From a virus: 58,491 nucleotides of DNA. Below are positions 1 to 6,543 of the stretch, in pieces. A model generated the notes under the pieces. The model did not search any database. It saw only the letters and a program-made list of their open reading frames with translations, and was not told where the DNA came from. How positions within the stretch are numbered: the first letter of the stretch is position 1; every line of letters begins with the position of its first letter. Both the position numbers and the translations under genes were made by a program. The stretch lies in IMG/VR virus record IMGVR_UViG_3300027659_000039, positions 1 to 58,491 of that record; one strand, 5' to 3'.

Positions 1-36
1 TTTGAGAGCATTGAATTGGCAGAACGTTTAAACTAA
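1..36 (+). CDS. 3' end of an upstream gene (partial)
   Basis: The first 36 bases form an open frame of eleven codons ending in TAA. The stop lies next to the ribosome-binding site (AAGGAG, 35-40) of the following gene, the usual packing in this early cluster. Only the tail FESIELAERLN is visible, too little to assign a function. Confidence 0.45.
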   Translation, partial: FESIELAERLN

Positions 37-45
37 GGAGCGAAC

Positions 46-231
46 ATGAAGATCACAATCACAATCCCCAAAGAAGCAGTTGAAGCAGTCAAGAGCATGG
101 CCAAAGAGGTCTCGGGCAAGAAGCCCTCCAAAGAACAGCTGGCCGAGTTCTTCACACAGGACATTGAGGGCCTGTACGGCGACCTCTTTGATGAGGGCAT
201 TGACGATGCAGTTGAATGCTATTTTGGTTGA
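46..231 (+). CDS. small early protein of unknown function
   Basis: A 61-residue soluble, acidic protein that I do not recognise. It opens with a beta-like stretch (MKITITIPKEA) followed by a lysine-rich helix and an acidic C-terminal half. The start is set by AAGGAG at 35-40, five bases before the ATG. Its stop codon lies inside the -35 box of the next gene's promoter. Position among short plus-strand genes with sigma70 promoters suggests early expression and perhaps host takeover; that role is inferred from position only. Confidence 0.7.
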   Translation: MKITITIPKEAVEAVKSMAKEVSGKKPSKEQLAEFFTQDIEGLYGDLFDEGIDDAVECYFG

Positions 232-256
232 CAGCCCTACATTTCGGTGCTATAAT
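228..256 (+). promoter_or_regulatory. early sigma70 promoter 1
   Basis: TTGACA (228-233), a 17-base spacer and TATAAT (251-256): a full consensus sigma70 promoter. The -35 box overlaps the stop codon of the gene at 46-231. The start of the gene at 290 lies 34 bases after the -10 box. The bases after TATAAT (ACACACATA) recur after the second early promoter. Confidence 0.9.
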
Positions 257-289
257 ACACACATAGACAGCAACAAACAGGAGCGAACA

Positions 290-676
290 ATGGAAGCATT
301 ACAGACTTGGGAAGAGATGACAGTATTAGAGCAGTATGCCTGCCAGTACTGGGACATGTACAAGGATGCCTATGGCGTTCGCCCTCGCTGGATTGACACC
401 ACTCAGTGGACCGAAGAGCAGTTTGAAGCAGAGTTTGCTTCACTGGCTACTGCCATTGAGCAGGCTGAGGTTGAACGCAAGGCCGCTGAAGCTGAGGCTA
501 TGCATGCCTTTGAAATGCGAGTGCAGGGTCTGTTGATGTCGGGTGCCAATGATCGTGCGATGGCCCTGCGTTGGGTACACGAAGCAGAGGGTAGCAACGG
601 TGATGACGACTACCTCTGCTACCTCGTTGGCTTGCCCTACGGTTATTTCCGTTCGGTTGACAGGGTTATTGTTTGA
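290..676 (+). CDS. early protein of unknown function
   Basis: A 128-residue protein with many Glu, Ala, Trp and Tyr residues. Residues about 50-75 form a likely alanine/glutamate helix (AIEQAEVERKAAEAEAMHAF). No catalytic motif is recognised. The ATG at 290 is preferred over upstream in-frame ATGs because it lies downstream of early promoter 1 and six bases after GGAG (280-283); an upstream start would run through the promoter and the neighbouring gene. Function unknown. Confidence 0.75.
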   Translation: MEALQTWEEMTVLEQYACQYWDMYKDAYGVRPRWIDTTQWTEEQFEAEFASLATAIEQAEVERKAAEAEAMHAFEMRVQGLLMSGANDRAMALRWVHEAEGSNGDDDYLCYLVGLPYGYFRSVDRVIV

Positions 677-685
677 GCATATAAT
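657..685 (+). promoter_or_regulatory. early sigma70 promoter 2
   Basis: TTGACA (657-662), 17 bases, TATAAT (680-685), again full consensus. It lies inside the last codons and stop of the gene at 290-676 and is followed by ACACACATA, as after promoter 1. It serves the gene starting at 714. Confidence 0.9.
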
Positions 686-713
686 ACACACATACACAAA
701 CAAAGGAATGAAC

Positions 714-905
714 ATGAGTACAATCGCTTACAGAATCATAATGGCGCTCTTGTTGGCTTACATCGGTATCGGTGTGTATGCCGCGGTTACCTACATGAAT
801 ACCCCGCAGACCTGCATCAACGGCATCGTTATGCAACCCAAAGGCGACATGATGGTTCAGTCAGGACTGTTGCCCGCACACTGTATGCCTATCAGCAGGG
901 ACTGA
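714..905 (+). CDS. small membrane protein, early
   Basis: A 63-residue protein with one strong membrane-spanning segment near the N-terminus (about residues 8-28, IIMALLLAYIGIGVYAAVTY). It is followed by a short soluble tail containing two cysteines. The ATG at 714 is chosen because AAGGA (703-707) sits six bases before it; an in-frame ATG at 708 would touch the Shine-Dalgarno. It is probably an inner-membrane protein expressed early. No family recognised. Confidence 0.7.
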   Translation: MSTIAYRIIMALLLAYIGIGVYAAVTYMNTPQTCINGIVMQPKGDMMVQSGLLPAHCMPISRD

Positions 906-906
906 C

Positions 907-1092
907 ATGGTAACCATTGACCCTACACTGAACTCCCTAGAGGTTCTAGTGGTAGCAGAACACCTAGAGCGCCGAGGTGTTACCCACTACACCCTAACCC
1001 AGGGCAACGACTGTATTTGGGCCTACTACGGTGTAATAAATGAGTATTACATCTTTAAGGCGGGTCTTTTGGTTGACGTCCGGATAGATTGA
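907..1092 (+). CDS. small early protein of unknown function
   Basis: A 61-residue protein starting one base after the stop of the membrane protein gene, so translation is probably coupled. It contains a helix (LEVLVVAEHLERRG) followed by beta-like segments rich in Tyr and Ile (WAYYGVINEYYIF). The pattern suggests a compact alpha/beta fold. No family recognised. Its last codons carry the -35 box of early promoter 3. Confidence 0.65.
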   Translation: MVTIDPTLNSLEVLVVAEHLERRGVTHYTLTQGNDCIWAYYGVINEYYIFKAGLLVDVRID

Positions 1093-1101
1093 CCTTATAA
1101 T
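1073..1101 (+). promoter_or_regulatory. early sigma70 promoter 3
   Basis: TTGACG (1073-1078; one mismatch), 17 bases, TATAAT (1096-1101), then ACATACATG. It overlaps the end of the gene at 907-1092 and serves the gene at 1135, whose ATG is 34 bases beyond the -10 box, the same distance as for promoter 1. Confidence 0.85.
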
Positions 1102-1134
1102 ACATACATGTTCAACGCACTAGAGGAAACGAAA

Positions 1135-1482
1135 ATGACTACAGCAACAGAATTCAACGCTCGCTTGGTACAAGACGCTTGCAACGAAGCAGGCATCCAA
1201 GCTCGTACAGCCAGCAAGGCTTTCTTTGATCGTCATGGCGATCGTGACGCTTGTGGCTTTGCTTGGGTTGATGTCTACGGTGTTCGCAGTAACAGCCGCT
1301 TGGGCAAGACACTGCAATCCTTTGGCTTCCGCAAGAGCTACACAGGTAGCCTGCAGTTATGGAATCCCAGCGGTGCGGCTACACAATCAGTCAGCATCCT
1401 GGAAGCTGGCGCCGATGCCTACGCAAAGGTCATTACAGAGAAACTGGGTGTCAAAGCCTACGCTGGCTCACGTTTGGACTAA
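1135..1482 (+). CDS. conserved phage early protein, unknown function
   Basis: A 115-residue basic protein with a middle segment (FAWVDVYGVRSNS, then a Lys/Arg-rich stretch, then LQLWNPSG) that I associate with a family of hypothetical proteins in environmental phages. No enzyme motif is visible. The ATG at 1135 follows GAGGAAA and is preferred over the in-frame ATG at 1108, which lies at the expected transcription start of promoter 3 and would have no ribosome-binding site. The basic charge would suit nucleic-acid binding, but that is a guess. Confidence 0.75.
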   Translation: MTTATEFNARLVQDACNEAGIQARTASKAFFDRHGDRDACGFAWVDVYGVRSNSRLGKTLQSFGFRKSYTGSLQLWNPSGAATQSVSILEAGADAYAKVITEKLGVKAYAGSRLD

Positions 1483-1491
1483 GGAATAGAC

Positions 1492-1683
1492 ATGAAAAAA
1501 TCAATGGGCTTTATCCTGCTGATGACCGCAATCTTTCTCATGTTGGGCGTGGAGGGCACAATCGAAACCCTGCCGCCCTATGCAGGAGTTCCGGAATGGA
1601 CGGTCCTGGGCTTATTCACCCTACTGGCCACAATAATCGGCCTGTTAGGCGTATCATACATCATGGAGAACAACAATGGTTGA
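1492..1683 (+). CDS. small two-span membrane protein, early
   Basis: 63 residues with two hydrophobic segments (about 5-20 and 38-56) joined by a short Pro-rich linker (ETLPPYAGVPEW), so probably an integral membrane hairpin. AAGGA at 1481-1485 sets the start. It overlaps the next gene by eight bases. The size and two spans also fit a holin or a membrane-modifying early peptide; no lysis gene lies beside it, so neither role is claimed. Confidence 0.65.
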   Translation: MKKSMGFILLMTAIFLMLGVEGTIETLPPYAGVPEWTVLGLFTLLATIIGLLGVSYIMENNNG

Positions 1684-1921
1684 ATTAGAATTACAAGGAC
1701 TCAACAGCCGTCAACAGGTCCTGGCTGACATTCTTTGGCAACTAGAGGAATACGATGATGTCCAGGCATTCATCGCTACCCTGCCTGATCGTGAAGCCTG
1801 CGAGTGCGAATCAATCATCGAAATGATGAAGTTGGCCCTGGTTGAACAGTATGCCGAAGGCATGAAGGACCAAGTGCCCATGACCGAGGCACAACGACTG
1901 ATTGACAAAGTCCGTAAATAA
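1676..1921 (+). CDS. small acidic early protein of unknown function
   Basis: An 81-residue, mostly helical, acidic protein (many Glu, Asp and Leu). It starts inside the preceding membrane-protein gene, suggesting coupled translation. A Cys-Glu-Cys pair occurs near residue 42. No family recognised. The sequence for its C-terminus also encodes the -35 box of early promoter 4. Confidence 0.65.
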   Translation: MVELELQGLNSRQQVLADILWQLEEYDDVQAFIATLPDREACECESIIEMMKLALVEQYAEGMKDQVPMTEAQRLIDKVRK

Positions 1922-1930
1922 CAGTATAAT
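1902..1930 (+). promoter_or_regulatory. early sigma70 promoter 4
   Basis: TTGACA (1902-1907), 17 bases, TATAAT (1925-1930): full consensus. It overlaps the end of the gene at 1676-1921 and drives the AAA ATPase operon starting at 1959. Confidence 0.9.
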
Positions 1931-1958
1931 AACATTTTTAACACACTAAGGAATAAAA

Positions 1959-2828
1959 ATGGCAAAAGCTAACATGAAACCCAGCGCCGTTACCCAAGTA
2001 CTTGAATTCGATACGGATGCGATCAAGCGCCGTGAGAAGGAAGTAGCTCGTGAGTCGGATCAAGAGATCCTGGATCGATTGGCAGAACGCTTTGACATCT
2101 TAACGGACATGACCAAGGCTGTCAAGTCGGGTGATGTACGTGCCATGATCGTGTCAGGTCCTCCGGGCGTGGGCAAGAGCTACGGTGTTGAAGCAGTACT
2201 GCAAAAGGACGGTCTGTTTGACACCTTGGCAGAACGCAAGCCACGCTATGAGATCGTCAAAGGCGCCATGTCAGCACTTGGACTCTACGCTAAACTCTAC
2301 GAGTTCTCCGCAGAGAAAAACGTTGTGGTCTTTGATGACTGCGACTCTGTGCTAATGGACGAGCTCAGCTTGAACATTCTTAAGGGTGCCTTGGACTCAT
2401 CAAAGAAGCGTTTCATTGCTTGGAACACTGACAGCCGCTTGCTCCGCAGTGAAGGCATTCCAGATCGCTTTGAGTTCAAAGGCTCTGCGATCTTTATCAC
2501 CAACATCAAGTTTGAGCACGTTAGATCTAAAAAGCTTCGCGATCACTTGGATGCATTGGAAAGCCGTTGCCACTACATTGACCTGCAGATGGACACCGAA
2601 CGTGAAAAGATGTTGCGCATACAGCAGGTGGTCAAAGAGAACGAGATGCTGGCTGACTACGAGTTTGAGCCCTGCATACAAGACGAGCTGATTGAGTTCG
2701 TAGTAGAGAACCAAGAGAAGTTGCGTGAGCTGAGCCTGCGCATGGTACTCAAGTTGGCCGATCTACGCAAGGCTTTCCCAGCCAACTGGAAGAGTCATGC
2801 CAAGACAACCTGCATGAAGCGAGCGTGA
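1959..2828 (+). CDS. AAA-family ATPase
   Basis: A 289-residue P-loop ATPase. The Walker A motif GPPGVGKS is at about residues 67-74, a Walker B-like VVVFDDCDS at 122-130, and a sensor-1-like ITN at 180-182 after FKGSAIF. This order matches AAA+ ATPases, which usually form rings that remodel proteins or nucleic acids. The start follows AAGGA (1948-1952) downstream of early promoter 4. It heads a three-gene operon: its TGA overlaps the GTG start of a membrane/coiled-coil protein, followed by a Cys/His protein. The target is unknown; a host-directed remodelling role is inference. Confidence 0.85.
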   Translation: MAKANMKPSAVTQVLEFDTDAIKRREKEVARESDQEILDRLAERFDILTDMTKAVKSGDVRAMIVSGPPGVGKSYGVEAVLQKDGLFDTLAERKPRYEIVKGAMSALGLYAKLYEFSAEKNVVVFDDCDSVLMDELSLNILKGALDSSKKRFIAWNTDSRLLRSEGIPDRFEFKGSAIFITNIKFEHVRSKKLRDHLDALESRCHYIDLQMDTEREKMLRIQQVVKENEMLADYEFEPCIQDELIEFVVENQEKLRELSLRMVLKLADLRKAFPANWKSHAKTTCMKRA

Positions 2829-3073
2829 TACAACGACTTGCTCTATACAGTAGCCTAGGCCTGCTACTGGATGCTCTGGGCTACGGTGCTGGCACCGTAG
2901 TGTTCTGGAGTGTTGTGGCCCTGTTCTGGGCCAGCGATCACTTGGCCCGCATTGAGACCATAGAAGACTTTAGGTCCAGTCTACTTGATGCACTAGAACA
3001 GGCACGTGATGAGCTGGCACGAGCACAGGATAGACTAGAACAACTACAACAAGACCGCAAGGACACACAATGA
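2825..3073 (+). CDS. membrane-anchored coiled-coil protein
   Basis: 82 residues. The first half is hydrophobic (about residues 5-40, one or two membrane segments). The second half is a heptad-like coiled coil (DALEQARDELARAQDRLEQL). The start is GTG, overlapping the TGA of the ATPase gene by four bases; the end overlaps the next ATG by four bases. The arrangement suggests a small membrane anchor or spanin-like/scaffold protein working with its neighbours. No family recognised. Confidence 0.65.
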   Translation: MIQRLALYSSLGLLLDALGYGAGTVVFWSVVALFWASDHLARIETIEDFRSSLLDALEQARDELARAQDRLEQLQQDRKDTQ

Positions 3074-3333
3074 CTAAGGACACACGTATAGACACCTGCC
3101 AGTACATAGGCACAGAGCAGGGCTATAGTAGACTACGGCCTACATGCACACACTCAGCACTAGCAGGGCGTAGCTACTGTGCAGAGCACATATACGTAGT
3201 CTATCAAAAGGGCACAGCACAGGGTCGACGCAAGAAGGATCAGCGTAGGGCACACTCATTGAGAGAGATCGTCAGCGACTTCAACGATGTCTACTCTGAA
3301 CTGCTGAACAGCGGAGAGATTGAAGACTCCTGA
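3070..3333 (+). CDS. small Cys/His protein, conserved in environmental phages
   Basis: 87 residues. The N-terminal half contains spaced Cys and His residues (Cys10, Cys26, His28, then YCAEH near 37-41) that could bind a zinc ion. The rest is a basic segment (RRKKDQRRAHSLRE) and an acidic tail. The Cys pattern loosely resembles the end of GcrA-type regulators, but the similarity is too short to claim. It is the last gene of the early run and may bind nucleic acid. Confidence 0.65.
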   Translation: MTKDTRIDTCQYIGTEQGYSRLRPTCTHSALAGRSYCAEHIYVVYQKGTAQGRRKKDQRRAHSLREIVSDFNDVYSELLNSGEIEDS

Positions 3334-3637
3334 GGGGCCGGTGGGGCACCGGTGGGGGTGGGGTAGTATTGCTTGCTGTTGCTACTTGCGCAACAAGCAA
3401 GCATGCCAAAAGTTCTCAAAGTTTTCTCAAAGTTTTCCTAATAATCGCCCCCCGTTAGATGTAATCACCAGCACCGTGGTTCTCATGGCCTCTTTTAATT
3501 TGCGCGGCAATATTTTTGCCCTGTGTATAGACCGGTCCCCCACAATAGACTATCTGCTGTACATATCAAGTGCGTCCCCATCAACTCCCGTCCATACACT
3601 AATGGTTCAATAAATATAGGCAAGGGCAGGGTATAAA
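3334..3637 (+). other. gap with hairpins and short direct repeats
   Basis: No convincing gene. It holds a perfect hairpin CCGGTG-GGG-CACCGG (3338-3352) directly after the early operon, and a longer hairpin with arms 3371-3382 and 3390-3402 (one bulged base). Three imperfect 10-11 base repeats of the form CAAAGTTTTCT follow at 3407-3437. The hairpins lack a T run, so they are at best weak terminators or RNA-stability elements. The region marks the switch from G+C-richer early genes to the A+T-richer rest of the window. Confidence 0.6.
3609..3616 (+). promoter_or_regulatory. late promoter box for the gene at 3638
   Basis: AATAAATA, one base from the T4 late box TATAAATA. The predicted start of transcription leaves a 16-base leader carrying GGGCAGG before the ATG at 3638. 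Confidence 0.5.
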
Positions 3638-3865
3638 ATGGCAACACAAATTAAATTAATACAAGACACGGCAGTTAATTGGACCAGTACTAATCCAATA
3701 TTGGATTCGGGTCAACAGGGAATAGAAATAGACACACTTAAAATCAAATACGGTGATGGAACTACAGCCTGGACTTTATTAGCATACAGTGCTGGTCATT
3801 TTGATTTTAGCGATAACTATGCCGACGACAGTAATTTTGTAACCTTAAGTGAGATGCAAAAATAG
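3638..3865 (+). CDS. short protein resembling a tail-fibre N-terminal (Mtd-N-like) domain
   Basis: 75 residues made almost entirely of the motif found at the N-terminus of many phage receptor-binding proteins: a WTSTNPIL stretch, GQQGIEIDTLKIKYGDG and TAWTLLAY. In fibres this domain (major tropism determinant N-terminal type) attaches the fibre to the tail. Here nothing follows it, so it may be a stand-alone tip or adaptor protein or the remnant of a longer fibre gene. The residues after the motif (HFDFSDNYADDSNFVTLSEMQK in part) are acidic. Confidence 0.6.
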   Translation: MATQIKLIQDTAVNWTSTNPILDSGQQGIEIDTLKIKYGDGTTAWTLLAYSAGHFDFSDNYADDSNFVTLSEMQK

Positions 3866-4012
3866 ATTCGACCATTTGAAATTTTTGCGCGGCCATTTTT
3901 ACACAGTGTGCCTAGTTCGGCCATTATCCAAGCAGATAATTAGGGTGATAAAAAATTTTGCGCTACCCCTACGGGGTTTGGCTCTCGGTTCCGATGCTAG
4001 TCTGCATTTTTA

Positions 4013-4020
4013 ATTAAATA
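4013..4020 (+). promoter_or_regulatory. late promoter box for the gene at 4027
   Basis: ATTAAATA ending seven bases before the ATG at 4027. By T4 rules transcription would begin at 4026, giving a one-base leader. Confidence 0.45.
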
Positions 4021-4026
4021 TTTGTC

Positions 4027-4284
4027 ATGCGTATGCTCTATGATCGTTATCCGGAATTGCCCTATCGTGCGGCAGCACCGTGGCCCTTTGTGGAATATAA
4101 GGGCAATGTAGATTGGATTGCCAGTGTAGATCTAGTGGAGTCCTGGTTAGAACGATCTGTAGGTCATCATTGGGTACATTGGACTTGGAGCATGTACACA
4201 CTGGATCAGCAGAATCTATGCGGAGTCAGTTTCCTGCATCAGCGTAACTGCACATTATTTTTGCTCAAGTTTGGCACAGTATAA
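4027..4284 (+). CDS. hypothetical protein
   Basis: 85 residues rich in Trp, Tyr and His (for example GHHWVHWTW). No recognised domain. There is no Shine-Dalgarno; the upstream bases are instead a late-promoter-like box. The stop codon is embedded in the TATAAATA box of the next gene, a very tight arrangement that supports both features. Function unknown. Confidence 0.6.
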   Translation: MRMLYDRYPELPYRAAAPWPFVEYKGNVDWIASVDLVESWLERSVGHHWVHWTWSMYTLDQQNLCGVSFLHQRNCTLFLLKFGTV

Positions 4285-4287
4285 ATA
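4280..4287 (+). promoter_or_regulatory. late promoter box, leaderless arrangement, for the gene at 4293
   Basis: A perfect TATAAATA. Its last base is six before the ATG at 4293, so T4-type initiation would begin on the A of the start codon. It overlaps the TAA stop of the preceding gene. Confidence 0.7.
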
Positions 4288-4292
4288 TTATC

Positions 4293-4730
4293 ATGCCCAT
4301 ACAATTAAACTATTCTCTTCCCGTAGCAGGATCTACAGCTGATACACTCGATGTTTGGTCACTAGCACCCGATGATTTTTCAGTGGGAGTACACATTATA
4401 CACATTGAACTAGTTGACTCTCTTGTGGTTAATCAACAAGAGTTTCAGAAGGTTGTTAAGTCTATTACCTATAGAGTTGAGGTCAAGCATATAATTACAG
4501 ACGAAATTCGTGATTTTATAGATACTATGGTATTTGACCCGGACATGATACGTTCAGACTCATTTGTTGAATATGATCAAATTTCCTTGTCCACAGCAAA
4601 AAGATGGATATCGGCTACAACCATTAACAAATGTAATGATCTACAGACTCAGTTTGCCCAGGATATTAACCGTCGAGAAGAAGAGGCCGCTAGACAATCT
4701 CGTATTGTAATACCCAATTGGACCGATTAA
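4293..4730 (+). CDS. hypothetical protein, probably late
   Basis: 145 residues, mixed alpha/beta, acidic, ending in a helical Arg/Glu-rich segment (NRREEEAARQSR). No family recognised. It is read from a perfect late box with no room for a leader. It converges with the nucleotidase gene; the two genes share the palindromic stop TTAA at 4727-4730. Late expression suggests a minor virion or assembly role, which is inference. Confidence 0.65.
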   Translation: MPIQLNYSLPVAGSTADTLDVWSLAPDDFSVGVHIIHIELVDSLVVNQQEFQKVVKSITYRVEVKHIITDEIRDFIDTMVFDPDMIRSDSFVEYDQISLSTAKRWISATTINKCNDLQTQFAQDINRREEEAARQSRIVIPNWTD

Positions 4731-5221
4731 ATCTTTAGGGATTCAAACCAGACCTGACATTCGGGCCAGTTGCGGTATATGTGTGCCAGTCCACCAGCTT
4801 GAATCCATTCGGTACAGTTACTGGTACGATCATCTATTAGTATATCACCCGGCTTACAATGACGCCACTTGTCATGACTGAATGGTCCCAGGAACACGGG
4901 GATACCTTCAAAGTGTTCATGTGCCCACCATACTTTATCGCTGGCAGCATGGGGCATACTATAGTCGTGTGGCAGTGCTGTTAGAAAGAATAGTCCGTCT
5001 GCACGTCCATTTGCCACTGCATCACGGCAGTATTCAACCAGTTCGCCGGCGCCTTCTTTCACGGGCAAGTGGCGATAAAAATGGCTATCTTGTTTAACAC
5101 GATCCCAATCCTCTTGTGGGATGCGTTCGTTGTCTTTGTTCCAACGCATCTTGAGAAAGTCTTGGGCCGCAGAGTGCCAATCTGCTACTACATCGTCCAT
5201 GTCTAAATATATTGTTGTCAT
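4727..5221 (-). CDS. 5'(3')-deoxyribonucleotidase-like HAD phosphatase
   Basis: About 164 residues from the ATG at 5221. The N-terminus carries the HAD nucleophile motif YLDMDDVVADW. A C-terminal DILIDDRTSN stretch supplies the conserved acidic motif, as in NT5C-type 5'-nucleotidases. Such enzymes remove phosphate from (deoxy)nucleoside monophosphates and in phages can adjust the nucleotide pool or recycle host DNA. An in-frame ATG at 5236 is possible, but the family usually begins directly before the nucleophile strand. It lies near a nucleotidyltransferase gene. Confidence 0.8.
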   Translation of the reverse strand: MTTIYLDMDDVVADWHSAAQDFLKMRWNKDNERIPQEDWDRVKQDSHFYRHLPVKEGAGELVEYCRDAVANGRADGLFFLTALPHDYSMPHAASDKVWWAHEHFEGIPVFLGPFSHDKWRHCKPGDILIDDRTSNCTEWIQAGGLAHIYRNWPECQVWFESLKI

Positions 5222-5266
5222 GCTAACAGTATACATGAACTGCTGGACAAATACAACAGGGACGGA

Positions 5267-5944
5267 TTAGACGCTGAGTTTTCTGTCTTCTAGCTCTAGA
5301 GTGGCCTGCATCAGCTGACCGATAACTCCAGAGTTTCTTAGAGTTTTAAACACCACGTTGGCTCGACCTAGTTCGCCAGTTTTAGACAGGCCTTCTTTGC
5401 GATATTTGCTCAATAGTTCTTTTATGGTTTTTAACCCTGCTAGGTCTTTATCCTGTACGGCCTGCGTGATCAATGTTACCCATGCTAGGCACACGCGGTC
5501 TATGTCTTGAGCAGGTTCTCGGTCAGGTTGGGTAGGTTTTTGTACCCAGGTATCTTTGAGTAGACTGTAGCTACTGCCTTTGACAGGACGGGCATGATCT
5601 TCAGCATAGCATTCCACGGGTATACCATGTACTGTGATATTATGACGTAGTTTCCATAATTTGCGCTTGGTATCAAACAATTCTTCTACAGGCTGGTCGC
5701 AGGTCACTGTATCGTAGGGTACTATAATATGCAGGTCCAAATCACTAAACCTTGTATAGGTGTAGGAACATTGACTTCCGGTAATTATGATATCTTTAAC
5801 TTCTACAGGTACTTCTAGGAATTTAAAAAATTCACGAGCAATCTTAAGCAATCCGTCACGAACTTTTGGCCTAAGGCTGTAGTTGTCCCATATGAGCGGA
5901 TTTAATGATGGGTGTAATTCTACACCTAGTTCTAAGTTCGACAT
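5267..5944 (-). CDS. nucleotidyltransferase-fold protein
   Basis: 225 residues. The segment IIITGSQCSYTYTRFSDLDL carries the GS-x(10-12)-D-x-D signature of the polymerase-beta-like nucleotidyltransferase superfamily (metal-binding aspartates in SDLDLHI), at about residues 53-74. The family transfers nucleotides to proteins, RNA or antibiotics; the substrate here is unknown. It is divergent from the AlgH-like gene with a 29-base gap holding two late boxes, so it is probably late. A toxin-type or RNA-modifying role would be speculation. Confidence 0.75.
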   Translation of the reverse strand: MSNLELGVELHPSLNPLIWDNYSLRPKVRDGLLKIAREFFKFLEVPVEVKDIIITGSQCSYTYTRFSDLDLHIIVPYDTVTCDQPVEELFDTKRKLWKLRHNITVHGIPVECYAEDHARPVKGSSYSLLKDTWVQKPTQPDREPAQDIDRVCLAWVTLITQAVQDKDLAGLKTIKELLSKYRKEGLSKTGELGRANVVFKTLRNSGVIGQLMQATLELEDRKLSV

Positions 5945-5951
5945 AACAAGA

Positions 5952-5959
5952 TATTTATC
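5952..5959 (-). promoter_or_regulatory. late promoter box for the nucleotidyltransferase gene
   Basis: GATAAATA on the minus strand, predicted start at 5946, two bases before the ATG at 5944. One base separates it from the divergent plus-strand box at 5961-5968. Confidence 0.55.
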
Positions 5960-5960
5960 A

Positions 5961-5968
5961 GTTAAATA
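5961..5968 (+). promoter_or_regulatory. late promoter box, leaderless arrangement, for the AlgH-like gene
   Basis: GTTAAATA ending six bases before the ATG at 5974, so predicted transcription starts on the A of the start codon. Confidence 0.55.
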
Positions 5969-5973
5969 CTACT

Positions 5974-6543
5974 ATGACCACAGAAAACTATAATGGACAC
6001 CTAATTGTTGCACAGCCTAAATGTATTAGTAATTTTTTTAATAAAAGTACCATATTAGTTGCTGTACACGCACACAACGGTGCCTGGGGTGTTATCACTA
6101 ATCGAGTGTTTAATAGGATGGAATCCGGCTTGGGCGTTATAATGAACCAGATTGGTATAGAATTTGACAATGTAGGTGATCACCCATTATATGTTGGCGG
6201 TCCTTTAGAAACTAACAGAATAAATGTTATTCACAGTTTAGATTGGGCAGGACCTAGCACAACAACAGTAACAGATCATATTGGAATAACCAGCGACCTG
6301 TCTGTGTTGGCCGCTATTGCAGGGCACCGAGGCCCTGAATATTTTAGGGCATGTGTAGGTATTTGCCGTTGGGGAGAAGGACAATTGGAGGGAGAAATGA
6401 GAGGTCTCCCTCCTTGGCTACCCGAGCATCGTTGGCTTCATGCTCCGGCCACAATGTCCAATGTATTTGACTTTACCGAACAGTTCCAATGGCAAAATGC
6501 CATTGTTGACGCGGCTAAAGAAACTACCAAAGAGTGGCTTTAA
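5974..6543 (+). CDS. YqgE/AlgH-family protein
   Basis: 189 residues matching the YqgE/AlgH (UPF0301) family along its length: GHLIVAQPK near the N-terminus, then ILVAVHAHNGAWGVITNR, YVGGPL, and later GICRWGEGQLEGEM, each in the family's usual order. Cellular members are about 180-190 residues, so it looks full length. Their biochemical role is poorly defined. The gene sits between a nucleotidyltransferase gene and the gp41 helicase gene and has a late box with no leader. It shares the TTAA stop (6540-6543) with gp41. A host-regulation role is inference. Confidence 0.85.
   Translation: MTTENYNGHLIVAQPKCISNFFNKSTILVAVHAHNGAWGVITNRVFNRMESGLGVIMNQIGIEFDNVGDHPLYVGGPLETNRINVIHSLDWAGPSTTTVTDHIGITSDLSVLAAIAGHRGPEYFRACVGICRWGEGQLEGEMRGLPPWLPEHRWLHAPATMSNVFDFTEQFQWQNAIVDAAKETTKEWL

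Noticed and set aside
1492-1683. Two-span membrane protein as a holin
   Set aside because: Size and topology fit, but it is read from an early-type cluster and no endolysin or spanin gene is next to it.
3320-3613. A 97-codon plus-strand open frame across the hairpin-rich gap
   Set aside because: It starts inside the preceding gene, lacks a ribosome-binding site, runs through the hairpins and repeats, and its translation has no protein-like pattern.
3961-3977. Hairpin ACCCC-TAC-GGGGT as a terminator
   Set aside because: The stem is only five bases and is followed by TTGGC instead of a T run; support is too weak to annotate.
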